This document shows positions 26,780 through 35,494 of a stretch of DNA of 64,000 nucleotides, in pieces. Numbering within the stretch: the first letter of the stretch is position 1; each line of letters begins with the position of its first letter. Origin of the DNA: an uncultured Clostridia bacterium (GTDB taxonomy: Bacteria; Bacillota; Clostridia; UBA1212; UBA1255); the NCBI GenBank assembly GCA_904420095.1, contig CAJFUB010000007.1:1-64000 (forward strand), given 5' to 3'. Under the pieces are notes generated by a model, which made no database searches, was not told the DNA's origin, and saw nothing but the letters and a program-made list of their open reading frames with translations. A program made the translations under genes and the position numbers.

Positions 26780-29700
26780 ATGCTGAATCTTGTCGCAGGC
26801 CGCACGGGAAGCGGGAAAAGCGGAAAATGTATCACAGAATTCAACGCCTATATTCAAAGAAGCGGCGCGGCAGATGCTTATGCGTATTTCTTCGTACCCG
26901 AGCAGTATACGATGCTGACGGAACGCCGCCTGCTGGATTACCAGAAAGCGGAGGGCTTTAAAATACAAGGTCTGATCGGCCATGAGGTGCTGAATTTCAA
27001 ACGTTTTTCTTATCGTATTCTTAGTACATACGGCGGTGATGCTACTGAACCGCTCTGCGAATGCGGCAAAATCATGATGCTGACCTCCGCGCTGGAAAAC
27101 TTATCCGGGAAGCTTAAATATTTTTCCGGTCTTTCTGAACGTCCCGGTGAAATTGCCCGTCTGCTGTCTCTTCTGGAAGAGTTCGGCAAATACGACGTTA
27201 CCTGGAAGCTGCTTGGCGGCCTGGAAACGGGAGATGTTTATCTGGACCGCAAGCTCCGAGATCTCGGACTGATTTTACAGGAATATCAAGCGATGAAGAA
27301 GGATCGCTTTACGGATGAAAACGATGTATTCGAACGAATGCTGAATCATATCCGGAAAAACGAATTTTTCCGCGGGCGATCTGTTTGGATCGATTCTTTT
27401 ACCGGATTTACAAGCAAAGAATTCGAGCTGATTACGCTGATGCTGCGTCAGTGCCGGAAAGTTACCGTAACGCTGTGTACCGATCTCAGGGGGGAGCCGG
27501 CGTTTGAATGTACCGACAATACCTTCCGCCGCCTCAAGGATTTGGCGGAGCGAAACGGAATCCCGTGCTCTGTAGTGAATCTGAGCGCAGATCCGGAAAG
27601 CAACCGCAGCAAATATGGAAATTCGTCCCTTTTTTACTTGGAGCAGGCGCTGCCGACGCTGCGCGGCGCCGCAGAGAAACGATCCGCGCAGCAGATTACG
27701 CTTGCAGAGTGTCATGGCCCGTACGACGAAGTCGTCCGCTGCGCTCGGCAGATCCGAAGACTCCATGATACCGGTTCGGCAGAATATCGCCATATCGCCG
27801 TAGCGCTTCGCAATGTAGAGGGATACGACGTTATGATAAAAGCCGTTTTTAAAAAATACGGCATCCCGTTTTACATTGACGACAAAAAGATGCTGGATAA
27901 TAATCCGCTGATCAAGACAATCCTTGGTATTTTGAGTATTCTTGCGGACGACTGGCAGATTAAAGATGTGCTGGAATGCTTGAAATCCGGAATTCTGAAT
28001 TTTGGCGCGGACAGCGATCGAATGGAAAATTATATCCTGAAAAAGGGGCTTCGGGGCAGACGGCGGTGGAAGAAGGAAAGTGAGGAATTCTGTGCGCTGT
28101 TTTTTTCGGAGCTTGACGCGCTCACGGCGAGCTTCTCAAACTGCAAAACCATAAAAGAGGTCTGTGTCGCGTTTTCTCTCTTTTTCAGCAAGTGGGAATT
28201 CCGACAGACGATGGAGGCCCTTTCAGAAGATTTGCGGGACTCTTCTCAGCCTGAGCTTTCGGAGGAATATTCGAGAATCTGGAATATCGTAATGGAGGTC
28301 ATCGAACAGGTCGTTTTATTCCTTGGCGGCCTGCCGATGCATGGCGCCGCAGATGCGGCCGGGAAGCTCCTTCGGCTTTTAAGCGCCGGCTTTTCACAGT
28401 ATAAAATCGGATTTTTACCTTCCTCGATCGACAGCGTGCAGATCATGAACATAGAACGTTCCAGAAGCGGGGAGGTCAAGGCGCTTTTTTTGCTTGGCGC
28501 AAACGAGGGTATCCTTCCTTCCCATTTTGCGGACGACGGGATTTTACGCGATCAGGAACGGGAGCTTCTCAAAAAACACCGCGTTGAGCTTGCGGATGAT
28601 AGCGGCGCGAAAGCGTCGAAGGAAAATTATTATATTTATGCCGCTTTATCGCTTCCTTCCGATTTCCTGGAAATTTCCTGGCCGCTTGAGGACATTTCGG
28701 GAAAAGAAATGAAGCCGTCTCCTGTAATTCTGCGGAAAATCAGGAACGTTTTTCCACACATCTCCATTTGCAGACAGCCGCAGGCAGAGCGGCATCTATC
28801 GGAAAAAAGCCCCGACACTGCGGTGCGGATCGCTGGCCAAACAAATCTTGATCTGCTGAAGCTGAAAGGCGTATTCCATACGACCGTGTCTAGGATCGAA
28901 TCGTATTATAAATGTCCGTTCAGTTATCTGCTGTCATATGGACTGCGTCTGAGGCCAAGAGAAGAGGCGGCGCTGGAGCTTTACGATCTTGGAACGGTTC
29001 TTCACGAGATCGTAAACGAAGCATCGGACCATCTTTTCCTTCTGCCGCGCGGCGCCGCCGATCTTGCGCAGTGCCGGGAAATCGTGGAGGGCGTGTACGA
29101 AACGGTAGCCGCAAAAATGCGTTTCGCTGACACGGAGCTGAGCGGGCGGGAAACCCATGCGCTGGAAAGAATCAAAAAATATGCCGCGGCTGCGTTTTTT
29201 CATGTAAAAAAACAGCTTGATGCGGGCTCGTTTTCGGTATGCGGATTTGAGGTGCCGTTCGACGATACGGATCATTCGATTTTGCGGCCGATTGTGCTGA
29301 AGCCTTCCGCGGAAACGCCCTTCCTGGAAAAGATCAGTGTAACGGGCCGAATCGATCGCTATGATATTATGGAAGAGAATGGTAAAAAGTACGTGCGGGT
29401 GATAGACTACAAATCCGCTCCGGTAACGCTCTCGGATCGGGAAATCCAGGCAGGAATCAAGCTTCAGCTGCTGACTTATCTCAATGCCGTTCTGGACTCC
29501 TATCCGAAGGGAACCGCTTATCCGGGAGGCGCGCTGTATTTTAAGTTTGGCGATGATATTACCACGGTGAAAAGCCATCTTTCCTGTGCGCCCGCAAAAG
29601 ACAGTGAAAAACAGTTTGCAATGAACGGGTTCGTGCTGGATGACCGCTGCGTGTTGGACGGCATGACCGGCGGCAGTGAAACGGGCGTCATCGGAGGAAG

Positions 29701-29920
29701 ACGCCTTTCGGGCGGCGGCCTTTCCTTTGCAGGGAGCAAAATGCTGAAATCGGAAGAAGAGTTTCAGACGATGCGGGAATGGGCTTACGCAAACATTCAG
29801 AATGCCGCCGCACAGATTGCGGAGGGGAACTATCCCATCGCTCCGTCGCCATATGCGGATCCGCCGCCGTGCAGATACTGCAACATGAGACCGATCTGCG
29901 CAAATTGCGCAGATTCTTAA
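26780..29920 (+). CDS. addB: AddB-type helicase-nuclease subunit
   Basis: The 1,046-residue protein resembles AddB of the AddAB break-repair complex. It begins with a Walker A (GRTGSGKS), has helicase-like regions (LFLLGANEGILPS), and ends with a PD-(D/E)xK nuclease (VIDYKSAP near 875) surrounded by an iron-sulfur cluster: one cysteine near 711 (YYKCPFSYL) and C-x2-C-x5-C near the C-terminus (CRYCNMRPIC). AddB plus AddA resects double-strand breaks for RecA. addA is usually next door, but HU follows instead. The ribosome binding site is weak (GGTGAT). Confidence 0.85.
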   Translation: MLNLVAGRTGSGKSGKCITEFNAYIQRSGAADAYAYFFVPEQYTMLTERRLLDYQKAEGFKIQGLIGHEVLNFKRFSYRILSTYGGDATEPLCECGKIMMLTSALENLSGKLKYFSGLSERPGEIARLLSLLEEFGKYDVTWKLLGGLETGDVYLDRKLRDLGLILQEYQAMKKDRFTDENDVFERMLNHIRKNEFFRGRSVWIDSFTGFTSKEFELITLMLRQCRKVTVTLCTDLRGEPAFECTDNTFRRLKDLAERNGIPCSVVNLSADPESNRSKYGNSSLFYLEQALPTLRGAAEKRSAQQITLAECHGPYDEVVRCARQIRRLHDTGSAEYRHIAVALRNVEGYDVMIKAVFKKYGIPFYIDDKKMLDNNPLIKTILGILSILADDWQIKDVLECLKSGILNFGADSDRMENYILKKGLRGRRRWKKESEEFCALFFSELDALTASFSNCKTIKEVCVAFSLFFSKWEFRQTMEALSEDLRDSSQPELSEEYSRIWNIVMEVIEQVVLFLGGLPMHGAADAAGKLLRLLSAGFSQYKIGFLPSSIDSVQIMNIERSRSGEVKALFLLGANEGILPSHFADDGILRDQERELLKKHRVELADDSGAKASKENYYIYAALSLPSDFLEISWPLEDISGKEMKPSPVILRKIRNVFPHISICRQPQAERHLSEKSPDTAVRIAGQTNLDLLKLKGVFHTTVSRIESYYKCPFSYLLSYGLRLRPREEAALELYDLGTVLHEIVNEASDHLFLLPRGAADLAQCREIVEGVYETVAAKMRFADTELSGRETHALERIKKYAAAAFFHVKKQLDAGSFSVCGFEVPFDDTDHSILRPIVLKPSAETPFLEKISVTGRIDRYDIMEENGKKYVRVIDYKSAPVTLSDREIQAGIKLQLLTYLNAVLDSYPKGTAYPGGALYFKFGDDITTVKSHLSCAPAKDSEKQFAMNGFVLDDRCVLDGMTGGSETGVIGGRRLSGGGLSFAGSKMLKSEEEFQTMREWAYANIQNAAAQIAEGNYPIAPSPYADPPPCRYCNMRPICANCADS

Positions 29921-29926
29921 AAAGGC

Positions 29927-29955
29927 TTGACTTAAAGGCTTCCGCGTACTATAAT
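29927..29955 (+). promoter_or_regulatory. Promoter of the HU gene
   Basis: TTGACT (29927-29932), a 17-base spacer and a perfect TATAAT (29950-29955) begin 7 bases after the addB stop. This is one of the strongest promoters in the window, as expected for an abundant nucleoid protein. Confidence 0.75.
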
Positions 29956-29988
29956 GAAATTCATATAAAAATACAGGGAGGTTTTTTT

Positions 29989-30264
29989 ATGAAGAAAGCC
30001 GATTTAGTAACAATCATATCAGACAAAACGGGCGTTACCAAAAAAGACAGCGCAGTAATGGTTGATCTCGTATTTTCTGAAATTACGAAAGCTTTGGCGG
30101 AAGGCGATAAAGTTTCCCTCGTCGGATTCGGAACGTTTTCTGTAAAGGACAGAGCCGGCAGAGTCGGAATTAATCCTGCGAAAAAAGGTGAGAAAGTTGT
30201 AATCCCTGCTACGAGAGTTCCTTCTTTCAAAGCGGGAAAAGCGCTGAAGGAAGCCGTTAAATAA
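29989..30264 (+). CDS. HU family DNA-binding protein
   Basis: The 91-residue HU protein has the conserved helical base (MKKADLVTIISDKTGV), GFGTFSVKDRAGRVGINPAKKGEK arm region and FKAGKALKEAVK C-terminus. It bends and compacts DNA as a dimer. It has its own promoter, a GGGAGG ribosome binding site and a terminator, so it is a single-gene unit. A longer frame upstream into addB has no ribosome binding site. Confidence 0.96.
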   Translation: MKKADLVTIISDKTGVTKKDSAVMVDLVFSEITKALAEGDKVSLVGFGTFSVKDRAGRVGINPAKKGEKVVIPATRVPSFKAGKALKEAVK

Positions 30265-30284
30265 AATTTGCTTTTGCTGTATCG

Positions 30285-30319
30285 ATTGCTCTCAATTCCC
30301 GATTTGAGAGCAATTCTTT
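30285..30319 (+). terminator. Rho-independent terminator of the HU gene
   Basis: ATTGCTCTCAA (30285-30295) pairs perfectly with TTGAGAGCAAT (30304-30314), 8-base loop, then TCTTT. Confidence 0.75.
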
Positions 30320-30364
30320 ATAATATCGTCTTTATGCTCATTAATAGAACTTGGAGGAATGTTA

Positions 30365-31168
30365 ATGGGAAAAAGATTTTTCGGTTTGCTCGGCCGAAAG
30401 CGCCGGCAAATCGGGCAGAACAACGGTTTACCGAAGGCCATAGCTTTTGTCGACTATGAGCACTGGTTTATTTCGATGGAAAAACTGCATCATATGAAAC
30501 CGAACATACAGGCTTGGTTTAATGATTTGAAAAAGAAATGCAATATAGTAGAGGTCATATTTTTCGGCGATTTTTCAAAATTCCGTGAGAAAGAGACGGA
30601 AACGAAACGGATCCGCACTTTTACGAATAAAATAATTGATACTTACAATCCCGACATGCATTATAAAAAAGATTATACGGATTTTATTATCCTTGATAAT
30701 ATTTATCAAAAGGCATTATCCTATCATGAGGCGGAATTGTTTATTATTTTTTCCGGCGACGGACATTTCAGCTCGGCCGCCGCATTTCTCAGAAATTTTT
30801 GCAATAAAAAGGTCGGTGTCTACGGCGTAAAGAATTGTATCAGCAGAAACTTAAAGAACAGCGCCGACTGGACCGTGGAAGTACCGCTTGAAAACGAGGA
30901 GAACCTGCCGGTTTACGATATGATTTTTACGTCGCTGAAGACGACAATGGAAAGAGGAAACAAACAGCCGACTTTCATGAAAACGGTGGAATGTGTATCG
31001 GGGAAGTATGATATATCCGCGACGAAAGTAAAAAGCTGCGTGGCTGATTTGATCAGCCAGGGATATATTATACAAACCAGGGAAACAACGAAACAGCGCG
31101 AACCGATCCGGGTGCTGCGTCCCGACTGGAAGAAAATCTCGGAGGACGGCATTTGGATGAATGCGTAA
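30365..31168 (+). CDS. NYN domain (PIN-like) ribonuclease-type protein
   Basis: The 267-residue protein has a basic N-terminus and a NYN/LabA-type PIN-fold domain (about 25-170) with the acidic positions expected of the nuclease site: FVDYEHW, IFFGDF, YTDFIILDNIYQ and IFSGDGHF. A C-terminal part (about 195-265: TFMKTVECVSGKYDISATKVKSCVADLISQG) looks like a winged-helix nucleic-acid binding domain. Such proteins are probable RNases acting on structured or non-coding RNA; the substrate is unknown. The start at 30365 gives GGAGG a 7-base spacing; an ATG 6 bases earlier would be too close. Confidence 0.72.
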   Translation: MGKRFFGLLGRKRRQIGQNNGLPKAIAFVDYEHWFISMEKLHHMKPNIQAWFNDLKKKCNIVEVIFFGDFSKFREKETETKRIRTFTNKIIDTYNPDMHYKKDYTDFIILDNIYQKALSYHEAELFIIFSGDGHFSSAAAFLRNFCNKKVGVYGVKNCISRNLKNSADWTVEVPLENEENLPVYDMIFTSLKTTMERGNKQPTFMKTVECVSGKYDISATKVKSCVADLISQGYIIQTRETTKQREPIRVLRPDWKKISEDGIWMNA

Positions 31169-31218
31169 ATATAAATATTGCATAAACGACGATAAGATAA
31201 AGGTGAAAACAAAAAAGC

Positions 31219-31248
31219 TTGACAGCAAATAAAACGGCATGGTATAAT
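31219..31248 (+). promoter_or_regulatory. Promoter of rplS
   Basis: A perfect TTGACA (31219-31224), an 18-base spacer and a perfect TATAAT (31243-31248). The transcript begins about 110 bases before rplS. Confidence 0.75.
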
Positions 31249-31254
31249 TCTAAT

Positions 31255-31355
31255 GTTATGCGCGCCGGCAAGAACTGCGCTTGAACAGCAAAGGCGGCGC
31301 GGGCAAGTAAGACGGTCCTCTGCAATCTTCGTAAGAACGTCTTGTCGGAAGGAGT
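31255..31355 (+). promoter_or_regulatory. Structured leader of rplS, probable L19-type leader
   Basis: Two stems are visible between the promoter and the gene: CGCGCCG (31261-31267) with CGGCGCG (31295-31301), and AAGACG (31309-31314) with CGTCTT about 25 bases further. GGAAGGAG follows the second stem. A structured leader before rplS is known in Bacillota (L19 leader); whether this one belongs to that family needs a covariance search. Confidence 0.5.
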
Positions 31356-31364
31356 GAAGAAGAA

Positions 31365-31709
31365 ATGGATATCATTAAAGCGGTAGAAGCAGATTATTTA
31401 AAAGAACAGACCGCCCCTCTGCTGATCGGAGACTACGTCAAGGTCCACTTTAAGGTTAAGGAAGGCACTCGGGAAAGAATTCAGATTTTCGAGGGCACGG
31501 TCATCGGCAAGCGCGGGACAGGCCTTTGCGAGACGTTTACAGTCAGAAGGATTTCTTACGGAGTAGGTGTCGAAAGAATTTTCCCGGTACATTCTCCGAA
31601 GATCGCAAAGATTGAAACGGTAAGACACGGTAAGGTCAGAAGAGCGAAGCTCTATTATCTGCGCGGAAGAGTCGGAAAAGCCGCCAAGATTACGGAAAAG
31701 CTCGACTAA
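31365..31709 (+). CDS. rplS: 50S ribosomal protein L19
   Basis: The 114-residue protein has the L19 signatures [27 protein letters not shown] and [17 protein letters not shown], and the end [17 protein letters not shown]. It lies at the 30S-50S interface. In many bacteria it follows rpsP, rimM and trmD; here it stands alone with its own promoter, leader and terminator. Confidence 0.96.
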   Translation: MDIIKAVEADYLKEQTAPLLIGDYVKVHFKVKEGTRERIQIFEGTVIGKRGTGLCETFTVRRISYGVGVERIFPVHSPKIAKIETVRHGKVRRAKLYYLRGRVGKAAKITEKLD

Positions 31710-31724
31710 TAAAAAACAGTACGG

Positions 31725-31772
31725 AAAACGGCCTGCAGATTCAATTCGCTATTGAAGGGCAGGTCGTTTTAT
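31725..31772 (+). terminator. Rho-independent terminator of rplS
   Basis: AAAACGGCCTGC pairs with GCAGGTCGTTTT (one G-U), extended inside by TTCAAT/ATTGAA around loop TCGCT, then TTTTATTAT. It overlaps the nadE promoter. Confidence 0.8.
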
Positions 31773-31780
31773 TATATAAT
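31752..31780 (+). promoter_or_regulatory. Promoter of nadE, overlapping the rplS terminator
   Basis: TTGAAG (31752-31757), a 17-base spacer and TATAAT (31775-31780). The -35 hexamer is part of the 3' arm of the terminator stem. Confidence 0.55.
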
Positions 31781-31823
31781 TTTAAAGGTTTTTCCTCTCG
31801 GAGGACAAGGAGGCTGTTCTGAT

Positions 31824-33746
31824 ATGAAATACGGTTATGTTCGCTTGGGCGCCGCAGCGCCTTCTATAAAGGTTGCAAATTGTGCGTACAACGCGGATCG
31901 GATCATAGAAACCATCCAAAAGGCGGAAGCGGAGGAATGCGATCTGCTCGTATTTCCGGAGCTTTCTGTGACGGGCTATACCTGCGGGGATCTTTTCCTG
32001 CAGACGCGGCTTCTGGAAAGCGCAAGGCAGGAGACGCTCCGAATCGCAGAAAGCACAAAAGGCTTATCCTGCATAGCTGTAATCGGCCTTCCCGTTGCAG
32101 ACGGCGCAAACCTGTATAATGCTGCCGCAGTTCTCTTTGACGGGAAAATATACGGAATCGTACCGAAACAGAATATCCCCAATTACGGAGAGTTTTATGA
32201 AATGCGCTATTTTACGCCGTATCGGGAAGACGGTCAGGACAGGCAGTTGTCTTTCGGAAGCGAACGGATTCCGTTCGGAAGCCTTATATTCGACTGTACC
32301 TGCGCTTTGGAGGGATTGCGGTTCGGCGTGGAAATCTGCGAGGATTTATGGGTGCGCAATCCGCCGTCCAGCAGGCTCGCAGAAGCGGGCGCGCTGATTT
32401 TATGCAATCTTTCTGCCAGCAATGAGATCATCGGAAAGCGTGAGTACAGAAAAACGCTTGCTGCCGCGCATTCGGGCAAAAATTTCTGCGCCTATGTGTA
32501 CAGCGATGCGGGCGCGTATGAATCAACCTCGGACATGGTTTTTTCCGGTCACCGCTTTATTTACGAAAACGCCTCGCTTCTGGCGGAATCCGAATTGTTT
32601 GAAGATGAGGGGATTCTATTTGCCGATACCGATACAGAGCTGCTTTCCCGCGAACGGCGTACTGTAAGCACCTTTACGGAGCGCAGCGGCTGCGTACGAA
32701 CCATTGCGATTCCGCTGCGCCGAAGAAATCATCGGAAGCTGATGCGCAGATATGAAGAAACTCCGTTTGTACCACGCGACGATGACAGCCGGGAGGTCCG
32801 CTGCGCGGAAATTTTGAACATGCAGGCATACGCCCTCAGGAAACGCCTTCTTCATACAAACACCAAAACAGCGGTGATCGGTTTATCCGGCGGACTCGAT
32901 TCCACGCTGGCCCTGCTTGCTACCGCGCGCGCCTTTGACATCGGCGGCTTTGACAGAAAAGGAATCCACTGTATTACAATGCCCTGCTTCGGCACCACGG
33001 ACAGAACCTATCGCAATGCCTGCCGCCTGAGCAAAGAGCTTGGCGCGACGCTGAAAGAGATCGACATTAAGAGCTCCGTTCTCAGCCATTTTGCAGACAT
33101 CGGACAGGATCCGGCTCTGCATGACGTAACCTATGAAAACGCACAGGCGAGGGAGCGGACGCAGGTTTTGATGGATTATGCAAACAAAACGGGCGGTCTT
33201 GTGGTTGGCACAGGCGATCTCTCCGAATTAGCGCTTGGCTGGGCCACTTACAACGGCGATCATATGTCCATGTACGCCGTTAACGCCTCCGTTCCGAAAA
33301 CGCTGGTGCGTCATCTCGTGAAATTTTACGCGGACCGCTCTGAGGGCGGACTGAAAGCGGTTCTCCGGGATATTCTCGATACGCCGGTCAGCCCGGAGCT
33401 GCTTCCTCCGGAAGGCGGAAAAATTTCTCAGAAAACAGAGGAACTCGTCGGCCCGTACGAGCTGCACGATTTCTTTCTGTATTATTTTCAAAGGTATGGA
33501 TTTTCTCCCGATAAAATCTATTTTCTTGCACAGAACGCTTTCCGGGAGCGATATGAGAAGGCTGTGATCCTGAAGTGGCTGCGGATCTTCCTGCGCCGCT
33601 TTTTCAGCCAGCAATTTAAGCGTTCCTGTCTGCCGGACGGGCCGAAGGTCGGAACGATATCCCTTTCTCCCAGAGGCGATCTCAGAATGCCCTCCGATGC
33701 GGATTCTTCCGCATGGCTGGCGGATCTGCCCGAATATGACGGCTGA
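31824..33746 (+). CDS. nadE: Glutamine-dependent NAD(+) synthetase
   Basis: The 640-residue enzyme makes NAD from nicotinate adenine dinucleotide. The N-terminal nitrilase-type glutaminase has its Glu-Lys-Cys triad in VFPELSVTGYT, VPKQNIPNYGEF and GVEICEDLWV. The C-terminal synthetase has the ATP loop GLSGGLDSTLAL and GTGDLSELALGWATYNGDH. Length is typical of the two-domain type. The start at 31824 follows AAGGAGG; an earlier in-frame ATG lies inside the terminator. It overlaps the yraN-like gene by 11 bases. Confidence 0.94.
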   Translation: MKYGYVRLGAAAPSIKVANCAYNADRIIETIQKAEAEECDLLVFPELSVTGYTCGDLFLQTRLLESARQETLRIAESTKGLSCIAVIGLPVADGANLYNAAAVLFDGKIYGIVPKQNIPNYGEFYEMRYFTPYREDGQDRQLSFGSERIPFGSLIFDCTCALEGLRFGVEICEDLWVRNPPSSRLAEAGALILCNLSASNEIIGKREYRKTLAAAHSGKNFCAYVYSDAGAYESTSDMVFSGHRFIYENASLLAESELFEDEGILFADTDTELLSRERRTVSTFTERSGCVRTIAIPLRRRNHRKLMRRYEETPFVPRDDDSREVRCAEILNMQAYALRKRLLHTNTKTAVIGLSGGLDSTLALLATARAFDIGGFDRKGIHCITMPCFGTTDRTYRNACRLSKELGATLKEIDIKSSVLSHFADIGQDPALHDVTYENAQARERTQVLMDYANKTGGLVVGTGDLSELALGWATYNGDHMSMYAVNASVPKTLVRHLVKFYADRSEGGLKAVLRDILDTPVSPELLPPEGGKISQKTEELVGPYELHDFFLYYFQRYGFSPDKIYFLAQNAFRERYEKAVILKWLRIFLRRFFSQQFKRSCLPDGPKVGTISLSPRGDLRMPSDADSSAWLADLPEYDG

Positions 33747-34110
33747 CGGCCGCTTTGAAACGGGAAGAAGGGGAGAAGTCGCGGCCTCCGAGCGATATCT
33801 CCGCGACGGCTATGAAATTCTGGAACGGAATTGGCGGTGGCGAAGAACAGGAGAAATTGATCTGGTCGCTTATCATAGGGCTCGCGGAATTCTTGTGATC
33901 TGCGAGGTCAAAACAAGACGCGCGGAGCCGCTTGCCAGACCGTGCGAAGCCGTAAATTTTAAGAAACGCAGACGACTCCGCACGCTTGCCCAAATTTATC
34001 TGCTTCAGAGCGGCCTCCAAAATACCGCCGACGTCCGTTTCGACGTTGCTGAAGCGATTTTGGAAGACGACGGGGAAATCACGCTGCATCTGATCGAAGA
34101 CGCGTTTTGA
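33736..34110 (+). CDS. YraN/UPF0102 family nuclease-like protein
   Basis: The 124-residue protein has the YraN core: GRRGEVAASERYL, ILERNWRWRRTGEIDLVA and LVICEVKTRR, which match the Holliday-junction-resolvase-like fold with the E, D and ExK positions present. It is probably a DNA nuclease; its biological role is unknown. The start at 33736 overlaps the nadE stop, suggesting coupling. Confidence 0.87.
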   Translation: MTADGRFETGRRGEVAASERYLRDGYEILERNWRWRRTGEIDLVAYHRARGILVICEVKTRRAEPLARPCEAVNFKKRRRLRTLAQIYLLQSGLQNTADVRFDVAEAILEDDGEITLHLIEDAF

Positions 34111-34135
34111 CACGCGTATGGAATTGAGATATAAT
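34107..34135 (+). promoter_or_regulatory. Consensus promoter of the aminotransferase gene
   Basis: TTGACA (34107-34112), a 17-base spacer and TATAAT (34130-34135): a perfect sigma-A consensus. The -35 overlaps the stop codon of the YraN-like gene. Confidence 0.8.
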
Positions 34136-34165
34136 AGCTCGAATCAACTATTCAGGAGGATCATT

Positions 34166-35443
34166 ATGAAGTACGGCGATATGAGCAGCAAAGAACTCGA
34201 GGTTGTTTTGGAAACGGAACAAAAAAGATATGAGGCATATAAAAGTAAAAATTTAAAGTACGATATGACGCGCGGAAAGCCGGCGGCGGCGCAGCTCGCT
34301 CTTTCCGATCCCATGATGTCAGACGACTGTCTCGGCGATTTTAAGACGTCCAGCGGCGTCGATTGCAGAAATTACGGAATTCTGGAGGGAATTCCGGAAA
34401 TCAGAACGCTTTTTTCACAAATTTTTTCCGTTCCGGCAGAACAAGTCATAGCTGGGGGAAATTCGAGTCTGAATCTGATGTATGATCTGGTCTCCGCGTT
34501 CCTGCTGCTCGGAACCGGAAACGGCGCCGCGGCGTGGTCGAAGCAGGGAACGGTTAAGTTTCTCTGCCCCGTTCCGGGATATGACAGACACTTCGCAATT
34601 ACCGAAAAGCTCGGAATCGAAATGATCAACATAAAGATGCTGCCGGATGGGCCCGATATGGACGCTATTGAAGCGCTTGTGAAAAATGACGCCAGTATAA
34701 AAGGGATGTGGTCGGTTCCGAAATACAGCAATCCTACGGGCATCGTTTATTCGGACGCCGTTGTGGAGCGCCTGGCGCGGATGGAATGCGCCGCGGACGA
34801 TTTCCGTATTTTTTGGGACGACGCCTATACGGTACACATGCTTGAGGGGGAGCCGGCTAAGCAGCGCAGCCTGATCCAGGCCTGCGCGGAAGCCGGGAAT
34901 CCGGATCGTGCGCTTGTATTTGCCTCTACTTCCAAAATAACGTATCCGGGCGCCGGCGTCGCCGCAGTTGCATCAAGCCCGCGCAACATCGAATGGCTGA
35001 AGGGGATTTATGCGATCCAGACGATCGGACCGAATAAGATCAACCAGCTGCGTCATGTGAAATTTTTGAAGGATTATGATCATCTCATTGCACATATGAA
35101 AAAACATGCGGAAATCATGCGGCCGAAATTCAGAGCTGTAACCGACATTTTGGAGGAAGAGCTTGGCAGTACCGGAATTCTGACCTGGAGCAGGCCGGAA
35201 GGCGGGTACTTTATCAGCGTGGATACCGCATGCCACTGTGCGGACCGCGTCGTTTCAATGGCAAAGGAATGCGGCGTACAGTTTACGGCTGCCGGCGCAA
35301 CCTTTCCATACGGAAAAGATCCGGAGAATCAGAACATCCGAATCGCTCCCTCCATGCCCCCGATCGAGGACCTGCGCGAGGCGATCCGCGTTTTCTGCAT
35401 CTGCGTAAAGATCTGCTCTGCGCAAAAATTGTTGGAAAAATAA
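34166..35443 (+). CDS. PLP-dependent class I aminotransferase, subgroup Ic aspartate aminotransferase-like
   Basis: The 425-residue enzyme has the N-terminal YDMTRGKPAAAQLALSD typical of the subgroup Ic aspartate aminotransferases known from Actinobacteria. The middle holds WSVPKYSNPTGIVYSD and the PLP lysine region FASTSKITYPGAG. Aspartate/2-oxoglutarate is the likely substrate pair, but related enzymes take alanine or other acids. AGGAGG precedes the ATG at 34166. It has a consensus promoter and no operon partner before it. Confidence 0.83.
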   Translation: MKYGDMSSKELEVVLETEQKRYEAYKSKNLKYDMTRGKPAAAQLALSDPMMSDDCLGDFKTSSGVDCRNYGILEGIPEIRTLFSQIFSVPAEQVIAGGNSSLNLMYDLVSAFLLLGTGNGAAAWSKQGTVKFLCPVPGYDRHFAITEKLGIEMINIKMLPDGPDMDAIEALVKNDASIKGMWSVPKYSNPTGIVYSDAVVERLARMECAADDFRIFWDDAYTVHMLEGEPAKQRSLIQACAEAGNPDRALVFASTSKITYPGAGVAAVASSPRNIEWLKGIYAIQTIGPNKINQLRHVKFLKDYDHLIAHMKKHAEIMRPKFRAVTDILEEELGSTGILTWSRPEGGYFISVDTACHCADRVVSMAKECGVQFTAAGATFPYGKDPENQNIRIAPSMPPIEDLREAIRVFCICVKICSAQKLLEK

Positions 35444-35461
35444 CGGCGAAAAGAGTATACT
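35432..35461 (+). promoter_or_regulatory. Promoter of the M18 aminopeptidase gene
   Basis: TTGGAA (35432-35437), an 18-base spacer and TATACT (35456-35461), overlapping the aminotransferase stop codon. Confidence 0.5.
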
Positions 35462-35494
35462 ATACCCATTGAATGATAAAAGGGAGGAATCTTT

